Part shown: piece after piece, positions 50,679 through 58,362 of the stretch | How the letters are laid out: every line of letters begins with the position of its first letter | Position numbering within the stretch: the first letter of the stretch is position 1 | Notes under the pieces: model-generated | Told to the model about the DNA's origin: nothing | What the model saw: only the letters and a program-made list of their open reading frames with translations | Database searches by the model: none | Program-made: the position numbers and the translations under genes | Assembly (NCBI RefSeq): GCF_006716485.1 | Contig: NZ_VFPD01000001.1 | Coordinates: 2,834,008 to 2,898,007, forward strand | Source of the DNA: Chryseobacterium aquifrigidense | GTDB taxonomy: Bacteria > Bacteroidota > Bacteroidia > Flavobacteriales > Weeksellaceae | Direction of reading: 5' to 3' | Length of the DNA: 64,000 bases

Positions 50679-51317
50679 TTAAATAATAATATTAAGCTCC
50701 GATGGTGGCGGAGGTAAGGTGATGTTTTCTCCTGTATTCTGTGATTGTCCTCCCTGTGTAATGGAAGAGCTAACCCATTTGAAAAAGGAAGAAAGGGTAA
50801 TTGCGTCTGTAGTATCCAGCTTTACGACATGATCTGTCAGTTCTTTCAGAAACTGTTCATCTGCTTTCGGGCCTGCAGCGCATCCTACGATAGCACCAAA
50901 TTCCAGTCCTCTGATTACAGGAATCATCTGCCTGTATTTCTGAATATCTGAAGGTTTTCCATCCGTAAATATAAACAGTAACGGCTGCCAGTCTCCTTTG
51001 GCATCAGCAGATTCTTTGACTATTTCTTTCTGAACCAGTTCTGAAACCATTTCCAGTGCTGCTCCTGTATGCGTGGGACCGCTATCCGGACAGGTAATTT
51101 CCATGGGATAAAAGCTGGCCAGATCTGTTAAAGGAATGATATTTTTAACTTCTCTATCGAAGGTAATAACACTCAGATGCAGGCTGTCCATCGCCTGCGG
51201 ATCGGCACGCAGCATACTGATAAGGCCGTTAAAACCATTATTCAAAGCCTGAATAGGTTCTCCATTCATAGAACCTGAAGTATCTAATAAAAAATAAGCT
51301 AATAATCTCCTGCTCAT
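50679..51317 (-). CDS. VWA-domain protein, TerY-like
   Basis: The 212-residue protein is a single VWA domain with MIDAS DTSGS (Asp12, Ser14, Ser16) in LLAYFLLDTSGSMNGEPI, the middle Thr in GPTHTGAALEMVSEL and LLFIFTDGKPSD. This is the TerY pattern. The ATG at 51317 is preferred over a TTG at 51326. It lies 17 bp before the next VWA gene and about 90 bp after TerD2, within one operon. Its C-terminal tail (GENITLPPPPSELNIII) is proline-rich and may bind the partner. Confidence 0.87.
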   Translation of the reverse strand: MSRRLLAYFLLDTSGSMNGEPIQALNNGFNGLISMLRADPQAMDSLHLSVITFDREVKNIIPLTDLASFYPMEITCPDSGPTHTGAALEMVSELVQKEIVKESADAKGDWQPLLFIFTDGKPSDIQKYRQMIPVIRGLEFGAIVGCAAGPKADEQFLKELTDHVVKLDTTDAITLSSFFKWVSSSITQGGQSQNTGENITLPPPPSELNIII

Positions 51318-51405
51318 TATAGACAAGTATTAATTCTGAAGCCGGCAGAGGCAGTCGGAGACTTCCAGGCCGGCTTTTATTTTGATTTGATAAAATTTTG
51401 AGAAT

Positions 51406-52083
51406 CTAGTTGGAATATGCGTATTGCTGTCTCAGAATATCTATAAAGTTATCTGTATGATGCGGCTCTCCTACAGCACGGAACTTCCAGTCGCCGTTAT
51501 GACGGTATGCTTCTGCAAAAACCATAGCACACATTCCGTTCATACTTGAATCTCCGGAAAGGCTGTATTTCGTAATTTCTTTTCCTGAAGCATCTACTGC
51601 ACGGATAAATGCATTTTCGATCATTCCGAAGTGCTGGTTATTGGTTCTTCCCTGATAAATGGTAACCAGGAATACGATTTTCTGATAACTCTGATCCAGC
51701 TGATCCAGTCTTACAATGATTTGCTCATCATCACCATCTCCTGCTCCGGTTCTGTTATCTCCGGTAAGCCATACATTTCCGCTTGGGTGCTGCATAGAGT
51801 TGAAGAAAACCACATCTCCCTGATAAAGGCCCATCTGTCTTCCATCATTGGTCTGTACTGTTCTTCCAAGATTGGCTACTTTTCCGTTGCCATCCAGAAG
51901 AAATGCGACTGCATCAAGGTCATATTCGGCTTCTTTACTGAACAGCTTTCCAAAGAATCCACTGCCTTGTTTTCTTACATCCCACCCTAAGCCAATGGTT
52001 ACTTTTGAAAGATCATACACGCTTTCACCGCGGTCATTCTTTCTTAAATCTATCGTTTGTCCTTTCTGTAAATTAATTGCCAT
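51406..52083 (-). CDS. TerD-family protein, divergent
   Basis: The 225-residue protein has the TerD fold: MAINLQKGQTIDLRKNDRG, VTIGLGWDVRKQGSGFFGKLF, EYDLDAVAFLLDGNG, the calcium-binding NRTGAGDGDDEQIIVRLDQLD, and NAFIRAVDASGKEITKYSLSGDSSMNGMCAMVFAEAYRHNGDWKFRAVGEP. It is longer than the first TerD, with an insertion after the WD motif, and is closer to the TerZ/TerA-like branch. It is 27 bp after the canonical TerD and is the second gene of the operon. Confidence 0.88.
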   Translation of the reverse strand: MAINLQKGQTIDLRKNDRGESVYDLSKVTIGLGWDVRKQGSGFFGKLFSKEAEYDLDAVAFLLDGNGKVANLGRTVQTNDGRQMGLYQGDVVFFNSMQHPSGNVWLTGDNRTGAGDGDDEQIIVRLDQLDQSYQKIVFLVTIYQGRTNNQHFGMIENAFIRAVDASGKEITKYSLSGDSSMNGMCAMVFAEAYRHNGDWKFRAVGEPHHTDNFIDILRQQYAYSN

Positions 52084-52110
52084 AGTTATAGTTTTTGTGT
52101 ATTTGATGAT

Positions 52111-52686
52111 TTATTTGATGATTTGCCCTTTGTAGTATTTTTCAAGGAAGAAGCCAAGATCTGCTCTGTATCCTATTCCTGAAGCTTCAAACTTCCAGCT
52201 TCCGTTTCTTTTGTACAGTCTTCCGAACTCTACTCCGGTTTCAATGGAGAAATCTTCATCCAGTTCGTATTTTGCTATTTCCTGATTGGAATGATTATCC
52301 ACTACTCTGATATAAGAGTTTCTTACCTGTCCGAAATTCTGTCTTCTTCTTTCAAAATCCTCAATGGTTACCACGAAAAGAATCTCTTCTACTCTTGAGT
52401 CTACTTTATCAAGGTCTATAATAATAGCCTCATCATCGTCACCATCACTGTTTTTACCACTGGGATCATCTCCTGTATGGGTAAGGGCTCCGTCCGGAGA
52501 ATTCAGGTTATTGTAAAAAACAAAGTATTCTTCACTTACTAATTTTCTGTCAGAATCAATCATGATTGCAGAAGCATCCAGGTCAAAGTCGTAGCCGGTT
52601 CCTTCATTCGGATCCCAGCCTAATCCAATCGTCATTTTAGTCAATCCAATCTCGATCTTTTGTCCTTTCTGTAGATTAATGGCCAT
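52111..52686 (-). CDS. terD: TerD-family calcium-binding stress protein
   Basis: The 191-residue protein is a canonical TerD/TerE: MAINLQKGQKIEIGLTKMTIGLGWDPNEGTGYDFDLDASAIMI, the acidic calcium-binding stretch HTGDDPSGKNSDGDDDEAIIIDLDKVD, and RNSYIRVVDNHSNQEIAKYELDEDFSIETGVEFGRLYKRNGSWKFEASG. TerD proteins bind calcium and act in tellurite and other stress responses. It is the first gene of a six-gene minus-strand operon. A TAAATTTG -7-like element lies at 52751-52744. Confidence 0.92.
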   Translation of the reverse strand: MAINLQKGQKIEIGLTKMTIGLGWDPNEGTGYDFDLDASAIMIDSDRKLVSEEYFVFYNNLNSPDGALTHTGDDPSGKNSDGDDDEAIIIDLDKVDSRVEEILFVVTIEDFERRRQNFGQVRNSYIRVVDNHSNQEIAKYELDEDFSIETGVEFGRLYKRNGSWKFEASGIGYRADLGFFLEKYYKGQIIK

Positions 52687-52743
52687 AGTGTTTTATATTA
52701 TAATTATTTTTTGCATTAAGATAGAAGTGATTTATGAACTGAC

Positions 52744-52751
52744 CAAATTTA
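52744..52751 (-). promoter_or_regulatory. Possible -7 element of the ter operon
   Basis: TAAATTTG on the minus strand, 57 bp before the first TerD start. No matching -33 TTG is seen at 19 bp. Confidence 0.4.
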
Positions 52752-52810
52752 TTGATAAAAAAATGCCACAGACAGCTTAATTAAAACGATTTAAATCAAA
52801 AAAAGCAATA

Positions 52811-52839
52811 AAAAAGGTCCAATTAAAAAATTGAACCTT
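52811..52839 (-). terminator. Terminator after the flippase-like gene
   Basis: AAGGTCCAATT (52814-52824) pairs with AATTGAACCTT (52829-52839), followed on the minus strand by a T-run. It isolates the ter operon from the panD unit upstream. Confidence 0.83.
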
Positions 52840-52862
52840 GTATTGTATAGGTTGGTATTGAA

Positions 52863-53945
52863 TTAATTTTCAAATTCTTTATCCGAAACAGAGGCATTTC
52901 TTGCTTTGGCCAGCATAGGAATAGATATTAATCCCATTACCAGCATTATCACAATCTGCAGCGGTAAAGAAATAAAGGAATAGGTAAGTCCCATTTCACC
53001 ACCGAAATCTGCACTTTTTCCTACTGAAATAAACAACGCCATAAAACCATACTTCATAGCCAGGTTATACGCTCCGATTCCTCCGCTGGCAGGGATAATC
53101 ATACCTAATGTTCCTACAACAATAATGAAGAAACCGTCTGCAAAGGTAAATGCGGATGTTTCAGGAAGGGCAAAGCAAACCAGATAAGCAGCAAAATAAT
53201 AGCAAATCCAGATTCCTAATGTATAAAGAATGAATTTTCCTTTTTCTTTTAATTTAAAAATGGAAGTAATGCCCTGAAAAATTCCTTTTCCAAAGTTGAC
53301 AAGTTTCTCTTTTTTATATTTATAAAGTAGGCCTAACCCAATTAAAACCAATATTACAAGACCAATTTTAACGCATAAATAAAATGAATCAAAATCACTT
53401 ACCCCCAACTTCATGATCTGCCTCTCAAAAAAGTTAGGAACAAACTCTTCTTTTTCATCCTTTTTATCCATTACAAAATGATAGAAAGCAAGAATTGCAT
53501 TAAATTTAAAAATTCCTGTTAGAAGTAAAAATCCCATCATACATATAAGATCCACTACTCTTTCTAAAATAATAGTCCCAATAGATTTGTCTACAGGCAC
53601 TTTTTCTACTCCATATAAAGCTGTTGCCCTTGCCACTTCCCCACTCCTCGGGATGGTAAGATTCATCAGATATCCAAATGATATGGACCAAAGTGCATTG
53701 GAGTTTGAAATTCTGTGTCCCATTGGCTCCAGCATCAGATTCCAGCGGATCGCCCTGAACCAATACGCCAAAAGACCAAATACCGAAGCAAACAATACCC
53801 AGATATAATTAGCTTTTGCCAGTGATTTCTGAATGACTTTAAAATCCAGCCCCCTTAAGGCAAGCCATAAAAAAAAGCCTGCAAAAGCAAGCGATATTAC
53901 TATTGTAAGTATTGATTTTACCGGACTTTTTGATGTTTTCTCCAT
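52863..53945 (-). CDS. LPG synthase/flippase-like membrane protein
   Basis: The 360-residue protein has about 8 TM helices and the pattern of the lysylphosphatidylglycerol-synthase TM domain/UPF0104 family: SAFAGFFLWLALRGLDF-type start, AYWFRAIRWNLMLEPMGHRISNSNALWSISFGYLMNLTIPRSGEVARATALYG, and PASGGIGAYNLAMKYGFMALFIS. Without a soluble synthase domain it probably flips a lipid. It is read together with panD, 3 bp downstream. Confidence 0.84.
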   Translation of the reverse strand: MEKTSKSPVKSILTIVISLAFAGFFLWLALRGLDFKVIQKSLAKANYIWVLFASVFGLLAYWFRAIRWNLMLEPMGHRISNSNALWSISFGYLMNLTIPRSGEVARATALYGVEKVPVDKSIGTIILERVVDLICMMGFLLLTGIFKFNAILAFYHFVMDKKDEKEEFVPNFFERQIMKLGVSDFDSFYLCVKIGLVILVLIGLGLLYKYKKEKLVNFGKGIFQGITSIFKLKEKGKFILYTLGIWICYYFAAYLVCFALPETSAFTFADGFFIIVVGTLGMIIPASGGIGAYNLAMKYGFMALFISVGKSADFGGEMGLTYSFISLPLQIVIMLVMGLISIPMLAKARNASVSDKEFEN

Positions 53946-53948
53946 GTA

Positions 53949-54299
53949 CTATGTAAGAAGGTTTGTTTTTTCATCCGGGAAAACGATCTTCGGCTGGAAG
54001 TCTTTTGCTTCCTCCGGAGTCATCTGAGCATAAGCAATAATGATAATGATATCATCTTTCTGTACTTTTCTTGCTGCAGGCCCATTCAGACATACTTCTC
54101 CTGATTTTCTTTTCCCTTTGATCACGTAGGTATCAAAACGTTCTCCGTTGTTCACATTGACGATATAGACTCTTTCTCCCACTACCAGACCGGCAGCTTC
54201 TATAAGATCTTCATCGATCGTTATACTCCCTATATAATTAAGGTCAGAGGCAGTTACTCTCACCCTATGAATCTTAGACTTGAAAACTTCTATTAACAT
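53949..54299 (-). CDS. panD: Aspartate 1-decarboxylase
   Basis: The 116-residue pyruvoyl enzyme makes beta-alanine from aspartate for pantothenate and CoA. Autocleavage between Gly24 and Ser25 (NYIGSITID) yields the pyruvoyl group. Other conserved residues lie in [29 protein letters not shown] and [24 protein letters not shown]. The -7 element TAAATTTG (54311-54304) ends 4 nt before the ATG, so the mRNA is likely leaderless. The flippase-like gene follows after 3 bp. Confidence 0.96.
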
Positions 54300-54303
54300 G
54301 CTG

Positions 54304-54311
54304 CAAATTTA
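54304..54311 (-). promoter_or_regulatory. -7 element abutting the panD start
   Basis: TAAATTTG, CAGC, ATG on the minus strand. CTG sits at the -33 position with a 19-bp spacer. Confidence 0.68.
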
Positions 54312-54634
54312 TTAATAAAAATTAATAAAACAGGCCTTTATTAACATTTTAAAACTCCCACAAACACAGGGGTTTAATTTCACAAAACACAAGAAATATA
54401 AAAATTACTTATATATTTAACAATCATATGGTCAAAAAAATTAATTGTTTATACACAATTTAGGATTTAATAAATACGAAAAATAATATTAACTTTTTGC
54501 TAAAGTCAATACACATAAGCATTTGGCATGATTTTAGTAACCTGTAACGTAGATTTTCTGTGAAAAGTGGAATTATCATATTTTAACTGATTTCAGTGAA
54601 AAGCAAAAAAATTTTACAAGTTTTAATAAAAAAA
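54312..54634. other. AT-rich intergenic region between panD and hup
   Basis: About 320 bp of AT-rich DNA between two divergent genes, holding the promoters at both ends. No ORF, hairpin or repeat of note was seen in the middle. Confidence 0.5.
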
Positions 54635-54664
54635 TTGCACAATTAGAAAATAGTACTATATTTG
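54635..54664 (+). promoter_or_regulatory. Consensus promoter of the HU gene
   Basis: TTG (54635-54637), exactly 19 bp, TATATTTG (54657-54664), 34 bp before the ATG at 54699. This is the best match to the Bacteroidetes consensus in the window. Confidence 0.88.
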
Positions 54665-54698
54665 CTATAATTACGAACTAACTTTAATATTAAAAATT

Positions 54699-54989
54699 AT
54701 GAACAAGTCTGAATTAATCGACGCAATCGCAAAAGATGCAGGTATCACTAAAGTTGCAGCAAAAGCTGCTTTAGAATCTTTCATTGGTAACGTTACAACT
54801 ACTTTAAAGAAAAAAGACGGAAAAGTTTCTTTAGTAGGTTTCGGTACTTTCTCAGTAGCTGAGAGAGCGGCTAGACAAGGTATTAACCCTGCAACTAAAA
54901 AACCAATCAAAATTGCTGCTAAAAAAGTTGCTAAATTCAAAGCTGGAGCTGATTTATCAAATGCAGTTTCAGGTGCTAAGAAAAAATAA
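54699..54989 (+). CDS. HU-family nucleoid protein
   Basis: The 96-residue protein is HU/IHF-like: MNKSELIDAIAKDAGITKVAAKAALESFIGNVTTTLKKKDGKVSLVGFGTFSVAERAARQGINPATKKPIKI and AKKVAKFKAGADLSNAVSG. The GFGTF and RQGINPATKKPI (beta-arm with intercalating Pro) motifs are intact. It bends and compacts DNA. The strong promoter suits an abundant nucleoid protein. A minus-strand ORF over it is a shadow. Confidence 0.96.
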   Translation: MNKSELIDAIAKDAGITKVAAKAALESFIGNVTTTLKKKDGKVSLVGFGTFSVAERAARQGINPATKKPIKIAAKKVAKFKAGADLSNAVSGAKKK

Positions 54990-55013
54990 TCATTCAGATT
55001 ACAAAAATTCAAG

Positions 55014-55042
55014 GGCTGTTTCTTAGAAACAGCCTTTTTTTT
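55014..55042 (+). terminator. Terminator of the HU gene
   Basis: GGCTGTTTC (55014-55022) pairs perfectly with GAAACAGCC (55026-55034), followed by eight T. Confidence 0.92.
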
Positions 55043-55101
55043 ATTTTAAAAAGATGATAGAGAATTAAACCATTAAGATGTTTTAAGGGGGTAAGAATTA
55101 T

Positions 55102-55168
55102 TAAGTTTTGGCTGAAGCCTTTATTATACATAATAAAATAAGCGGGCTAAAGCCCGCTTCTATTGATA
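55102..55168. repeat. Dispersed GGCTGAAGCC / GGGCTAAAGCCC element, copy 2
   Basis: AAGTTTTGGCTGAAGCC, an AT spacer with ATACATAATAAAAT, then AGCGGGCTAAAGCCCGCT and TCTATTGA. It is part of a 490-bp gene-free region (54990-55479). Confidence 0.75.
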
Positions 55169-55198
55169 ATGGAAACCTTGTTGTATTTGAAAAAATAG

Positions 55199-55290
55199 TC
55201 ATTCAATAGGAACGCGCTATAATCCTGAGCTTAGTCGAAGGGAGCCGGTTTAAAAATAAATATCAATTCGCACAGCTTTAGCCAAAACTT
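55199..55290. repeat. Dispersed CTGAGCTTAGTCGAAGG segment and inverse fragment
   Basis: The segment has ATCCTGAGCTTAGTCGAAGG (about 55221-55240) and an inverse piece of the copies on either side (CAGCTTTAGCCAAAACTT, 55273-55290). It links the two full copies. Confidence 0.5.
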
Positions 55291-55341
55291 AAAAGTAAAT
55301 ATAGTGCAGCATATCTTGTCATTATTCTCTGCAAACTAAAT

Positions 55342-55412
55342 AAGTTTTGGCTGAAACCTCTATCATTATGCATAATAAAAATAAGCGGGATAAAGCCCGC
55401 TTCTATTGAATT
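55342..55412. repeat. Dispersed GGCTGAAACC / GGGATAAAGCCC element, copy 3
   Basis: AAGTTTTGGCTGAAACC, ATTATGCATAATAAAAATAA-type spacer, AGCGGGATAAAGCCCGCT and TCTATTGAA. It is nearly identical to copy 2, only 240 bp away. Confidence 0.75.
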
Positions 55413-55479
55413 ACAGAGTTTATATTTCAAGTGGTTTATCTCATATTAAAACCGTCACTTCTAACCTCTTATTTTACCC

Positions 55480-56121
55480 TTAAGGAGCCAGTCTTGAAAT
55501 CTTCCAGTCAAGATCTTCCAGCTGATAAATAATCCTGTCATGGAGGCGGTTGGGTCTTCCCTGCCAGAATTCAATTTCATAAGGTCTTGCAAGATAACCT
55601 CCCCAATTGGCAGGTCTTGGGACTTCCGTATTTTCATACTCCTTTTCCAGTTCTTTTAATTTACCTTCCAGAAACTCTCTGTTCGGAATCACCTGGCTCT
55701 GCGGAGAGACCACAGCTCCCAGCTGGCTTCCTTTCGGCCTTGAATGAAAATAACCATCACTAAGGTTTTCTGCAATCTTTTCAAGATCTGCTTTAATAAT
55801 GATCTGTCTTTCCAGATTAGGCCAGAAAAAATGCAGACAGGCTTTATGATTGTTTTCTATTGCTTTTCCTTTTCTGCTGTCATAATTGGTATAAAAAATA
55901 AATCCTTCATGGGTATATGCTTTAAGAAGTACCATTCTTGTTCTCGGACACCCATCTTCCTCTATTGTAGAAACTGCCATAGCATTGGCTTCTGAGATCA
56001 TCGGACTCTCATTGGCTTCCAAAAACCAGTCTCTGAACTGCTCAATTGGATTTTGTTTTATCTCACTTTCAATAAGTTGGGATTTCTCGTACACTTTTCT
56101 TTTGTCGTGCAGGTTTTCCAT
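55480..56121 (-). CDS. pdxH: Pyridoxamine 5'-phosphate oxidase
   Basis: The 213-residue FMN enzyme makes pyridoxal 5'-phosphate from PNP or PMP. Conserved blocks are PRTRMVLLKAYTHEGFIFYTNYDSRKGKAIENNHKACLHFFWPNLERQIIIKADLEKI, the SRPKGSQLGAVVSPQSQVI segment, and the C-terminal WQGRPNRLHDRIIYQLEDLDWKISRLAP. Length and order match PdxH. It is divergent from the YqgE gene, with only 24 bp between starts. Confidence 0.95.
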   Translation of the reverse strand: MENLHDKRKVYEKSQLIESEIKQNPIEQFRDWFLEANESPMISEANAMAVSTIEEDGCPRTRMVLLKAYTHEGFIFYTNYDSRKGKAIENNHKACLHFFWPNLERQIIIKADLEKIAENLSDGYFHSRPKGSQLGAVVSPQSQVIPNREFLEGKLKELEKEYENTEVPRPANWGGYLARPYEIEFWQGRPNRLHDRIIYQLEDLDWKISRLAP

Positions 56122-56134
56122 AAATATTTTTTAT

Positions 56135-56142
56135 TAAATTTG
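56135..56142 (+). promoter_or_regulatory. -7 element abutting the YqgE start
   Basis: TAAATTTG is followed after GAGT-type 3 nt by the ATG at 56146. Confidence 0.65.
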
Positions 56143-56145
56143 AGT

Positions 56146-56694
56146 ATGAATCACTCATACAAAGGTAAAATATTAATCTCGACACCTGACATTTCCGGCG
56201 ATATTTTTTCACGATCGGTGGTATTGGTTATTGAACATAATGAAAGTGGTGCATTTGGTTTGATATTGAATAAAAAGAACAGCCAGATGAGTAGCAAATT
56301 CAAAGATTTTTTTGACTTTAAAATAGAGGTATATGATGGAGGACCTGTAGAAAACGACAAGGTATTTTTCATTGTAAAAGGCAAAAGAGTTACGGAAATC
56401 TATACCGATATCACTGATGAATACTATCTTACAGAAGATATTGAAAAGATCATTAATGCGGTTTTAAGCAGTGAACTGGATATTGAGCATATCAAAATAT
56501 TTTCCGGGTATTCCGGATGGTCTTCGAACCAGCTGGACACTGAGGTTCAAAGAAAAATGTGGACCGTAGTAGATGTTTACAATCTTGATTATACGCTTCC
56601 CAATGATCAGACACTCTGGAAGTCTATCATGCAGAATCTGGGAGGAGAATTTCTTCTCTGGGCCAATTCCCCTGAAGATATTTCACTAAACTAA
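56146..56694 (+). CDS. YqgE/AlgH family protein
   Basis: The 182-residue protein matches UPF0301: KGKILISTPDISGDIFSRSVVLVIEHNESGAFGLILNKKN at the N terminus and VYDGGPVENDKVFFIVKG, with IKIFSGYSGWSSNQLDTEV and a late WKSIMQNLGGEFLLWANSPEDISLN. The biochemical role is not established; AlgH is linked to transcription regulation in pseudomonads. The ATG at 56146 is chosen because the promoter and family N terminus agree with it; a longer upstream frame would run through the promoter into pdxH. Confidence 0.93.
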   Translation: MNHSYKGKILISTPDISGDIFSRSVVLVIEHNESGAFGLILNKKNSQMSSKFKDFFDFKIEVYDGGPVENDKVFFIVKGKRVTEIYTDITDEYYLTEDIEKIINAVLSSELDIEHIKIFSGYSGWSSNQLDTEVQRKMWTVVDVYNLDYTLPNDQTLWKSIMQNLGGEFLLWANSPEDISLN

Positions 56695-56798
56695 ATGCAT
56701 ACTTTTTCGTATCATTCTGATAATTAACAAACTTTAAGATTCTTTTAACCAATTTTAAAGAAAGTTTTTCCGTTCTTTGGGAAACTAAAATCACTGAT

Positions 56799-57383
56799 AT
56801 GAAAGGTATTACATTACTTGCTTTATCAATATTTTCTACCGCATTTTTATCATTTACTCCTATCAACAAAAAATATATTGTCATCGATGCCGGACATGGT
56901 GGAAATGATTTTGGGGCCACTTATGGTGAAATTCTGGAAAAAAATATTTCATTAAGCGTAGCTAAGGAAATCCGGAAAATCAATGAAAGCCAGGACAAAT
57001 ATGAAGTTATTTTAACAAGGGATTCAGACAGCTATCCTACTCTTTCCGAAAGAACAGAGCTGATCAACAAGCTGAACCCTGAAATGGTCATTTCCCTTCA
57101 CGTTAACAGTTCTCCGCAAAAAGAAAGATCTGACAACGGATTTGAAGTTTACGTTCAGAATTCTGATGTTTCAAAGGAATTGGCTGGAAAAATTTACAAG
57201 AAATTCAATGCCCGTAAAATTGAAGAACGCCACAATCTTCACATGCTAAGAGAAACCAAAGCACCTGCTGTATTGGTAGAACTTGGCTTCATTAATAATT
57301 CTGACAACAGGAATTACATTACCAGTGAAAAAGGGCAGAAAGAAATCGCACAAAAATTTGTTGAAATTATCAACGAATATTAA
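56799..57383 (+). CDS. N-acetylmuramoyl-L-alanine amidase
   Basis: The 194-residue zinc amidase (Amidase_3) cleaves the bond between MurNAc and the peptide stem. A signal-like N terminus (MKGITLLALSIFSTAFLSFTP) precedes the domain. Likely zinc ligands are His33 in DAGHGGND, Glu47 in ILEKNISL and His101 in ISLHVNSS. The late catalytic Glu lies in VLVELGFINN. It acts in the periplasm on the wall. Downstream is a shared terminator with the convergent aminotransferase-like gene. Confidence 0.92.
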   Translation: MKGITLLALSIFSTAFLSFTPINKKYIVIDAGHGGNDFGATYGEILEKNISLSVAKEIRKINESQDKYEVILTRDSDSYPTLSERTELINKLNPEMVISLHVNSSPQKERSDNGFEVYVQNSDVSKELAGKIYKKFNARKIEERHNLHMLRETKAPAVLVELGFINNSDNRNYITSEKGQKEIAQKFVEIINEY

Positions 57384-57416
57384 ATAAAAAAAACAATTTC
57401 TGATTTACTCAGAATA

Positions 57417-57460
57417 AAACCCGGTAAAGGACTTCTGTAACTTTGTTGTTTACCGGGTTT
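57417..57460. terminator. Inverted repeat between convergent genes
   Basis: AAACCCGGTAAA (57417-57428) pairs perfectly with TTTACCGGGTTT (57449-57460), with a 20-nt loop. It serves as terminator for the amidase and, in reverse, the aminotransferase-like gene at 57469. Confidence 0.75.
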
Positions 57461-57468
57461 GTCAATTT

Positions 57469-58284
57469 TTATGAGTTAAAACTTTTCTTCCAGCTTTCTA
57501 CCAATCCGGAGAAACGGGAGGTTTCAAAAGTCTTGTTTCTTATCTTACCTACAGAAAACATACCTTTCTCGTCAGAAATCATTAAAATTTCTTCAGCTTT
57601 CTGAGATTCAAATGCAATAATCTCGTGTTCCTGGATATCTGCAAGGTTATTTTTATGTAAAAAAGTAACAAAATTTTCCATTAAAGGAGAGATGTAGGCT
57701 CCTTCTGTCTGCTTTGGCACTTTGATCACATCACCTTCTAAAAAGAGAAGATTTCCGGCAGTGGTACGTGCTATTCTTTTGTTTGGATTCAGAAGAATTA
57801 CGTCGTCAAGATCATTTTCCTGGGCATAAATCCCCCCATAAATATTTTCCGGACAGTGAACCCTGATATTACTCAAAAGGTTGTTATTAACGTTAATTTC
57901 TTTAATCAAATCTAATTCCAAAGGTCTTTGATGAACAGCAAGCACATCCGCCATTTCCGTTACTTCGTAAAAGTAGGAAACAGAAGATTTCGCCAATGTT
58001 GCGCCATCATTATTTCTGAACACCTGGAAATTGATAATTCCGTTCCGTACTCCTTTACCTTCAATAATTTCTTTTTGGAAAAGAGTCTGGAAAAACTCCA
58101 GGGTATAAGTCAAAGGAATATTGAGTCTCATCTTTCTCATGGAAGCCATCAGGAAAAAGTAGCATTCTTCGTCCATGATCAATCCACCATTTCTTACAAA
58201 GAAAGAAACTTTCACTGAGTCTCCCCAAAGAAAAGCTCTGTTCTTTACATTTAACTCGTCTGATGTAAAATATTGATTTTCCAA
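57469..58284 (-). CDS. Aminotransferase class IV-like protein, key residues replaced
   Basis: The 271-residue protein has the class IV fold (IlvE/PabC/D-AAT group): VKNRAFLWGDSVKVSFFVRNG at the start and DDVILLNPNKRIARTTAGNLLFLEGDVIKVP in the C-terminal half. The PLP-binding Lys (K145 in D-amino acid aminotransferase) is Arg141 here (SNIRVHCPEN), and the Glu that holds the pyridine ring (E177) is Arg173 (IARTTAGN). The spacing of 32 residues matches. It may be a pseudoenzyme or bind something else. The start is TTG at 58284; the first internal ATG is 37 codons in. Confidence 0.8.
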   Translation of the reverse strand: MENQYFTSDELNVKNRAFLWGDSVKVSFFVRNGGLIMDEECYFFLMASMRKMRLNIPLTYTLEFFQTLFQKEIIEGKGVRNGIINFQVFRNNDGATLAKSSVSYFYEVTEMADVLAVHQRPLELDLIKEINVNNNLLSNIRVHCPENIYGGIYAQENDLDDVILLNPNKRIARTTAGNLLFLEGDVIKVPKQTEGAYISPLMENFVTFLHKNNLADIQEHEIIAFESQKAEEILMISDEKGMFSVGKIRNKTFETSRFSGLVESWKKSFNS

Positions 58285-58303
58285 TTTTTGATGTGATTTA
58301 TTT

Positions 58304-58334
58304 ACAAAAAAATAATGAACGATAAATCGTTCAT
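58304..58334 (-). terminator. Palindromic terminator after the START-like gene
   Basis: ATGAACGAT (58315-58323) pairs with ATCGTTCAT (58326-58334); on the minus strand a T-run follows. It lies between the START-like gene and the aminotransferase-like gene. Confidence 0.7.
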
Positions 58335-58362
58335 CAGTTTTATCATTTCATATAGCCCGGTA

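Noticed and set aside
46825..52686. Complete tellurite-resistance (terZABCDE) cluster
   Set aside because: terC, terB and terZ-type partners are not in the window; only TerD-like, TerY-like, phosphatase and kinase genes are present.
54671..55012. 113-codon minus-strand ORF over the HU gene
   Set aside because: The HU protein on the plus strand is unmistakable and has its own promoter and terminator.
56053..56145. 31-residue N-terminal extension of YqgE
   Set aside because: It would start inside pdxH and upstream of the promoter; the family begins at the ATG at 56146.
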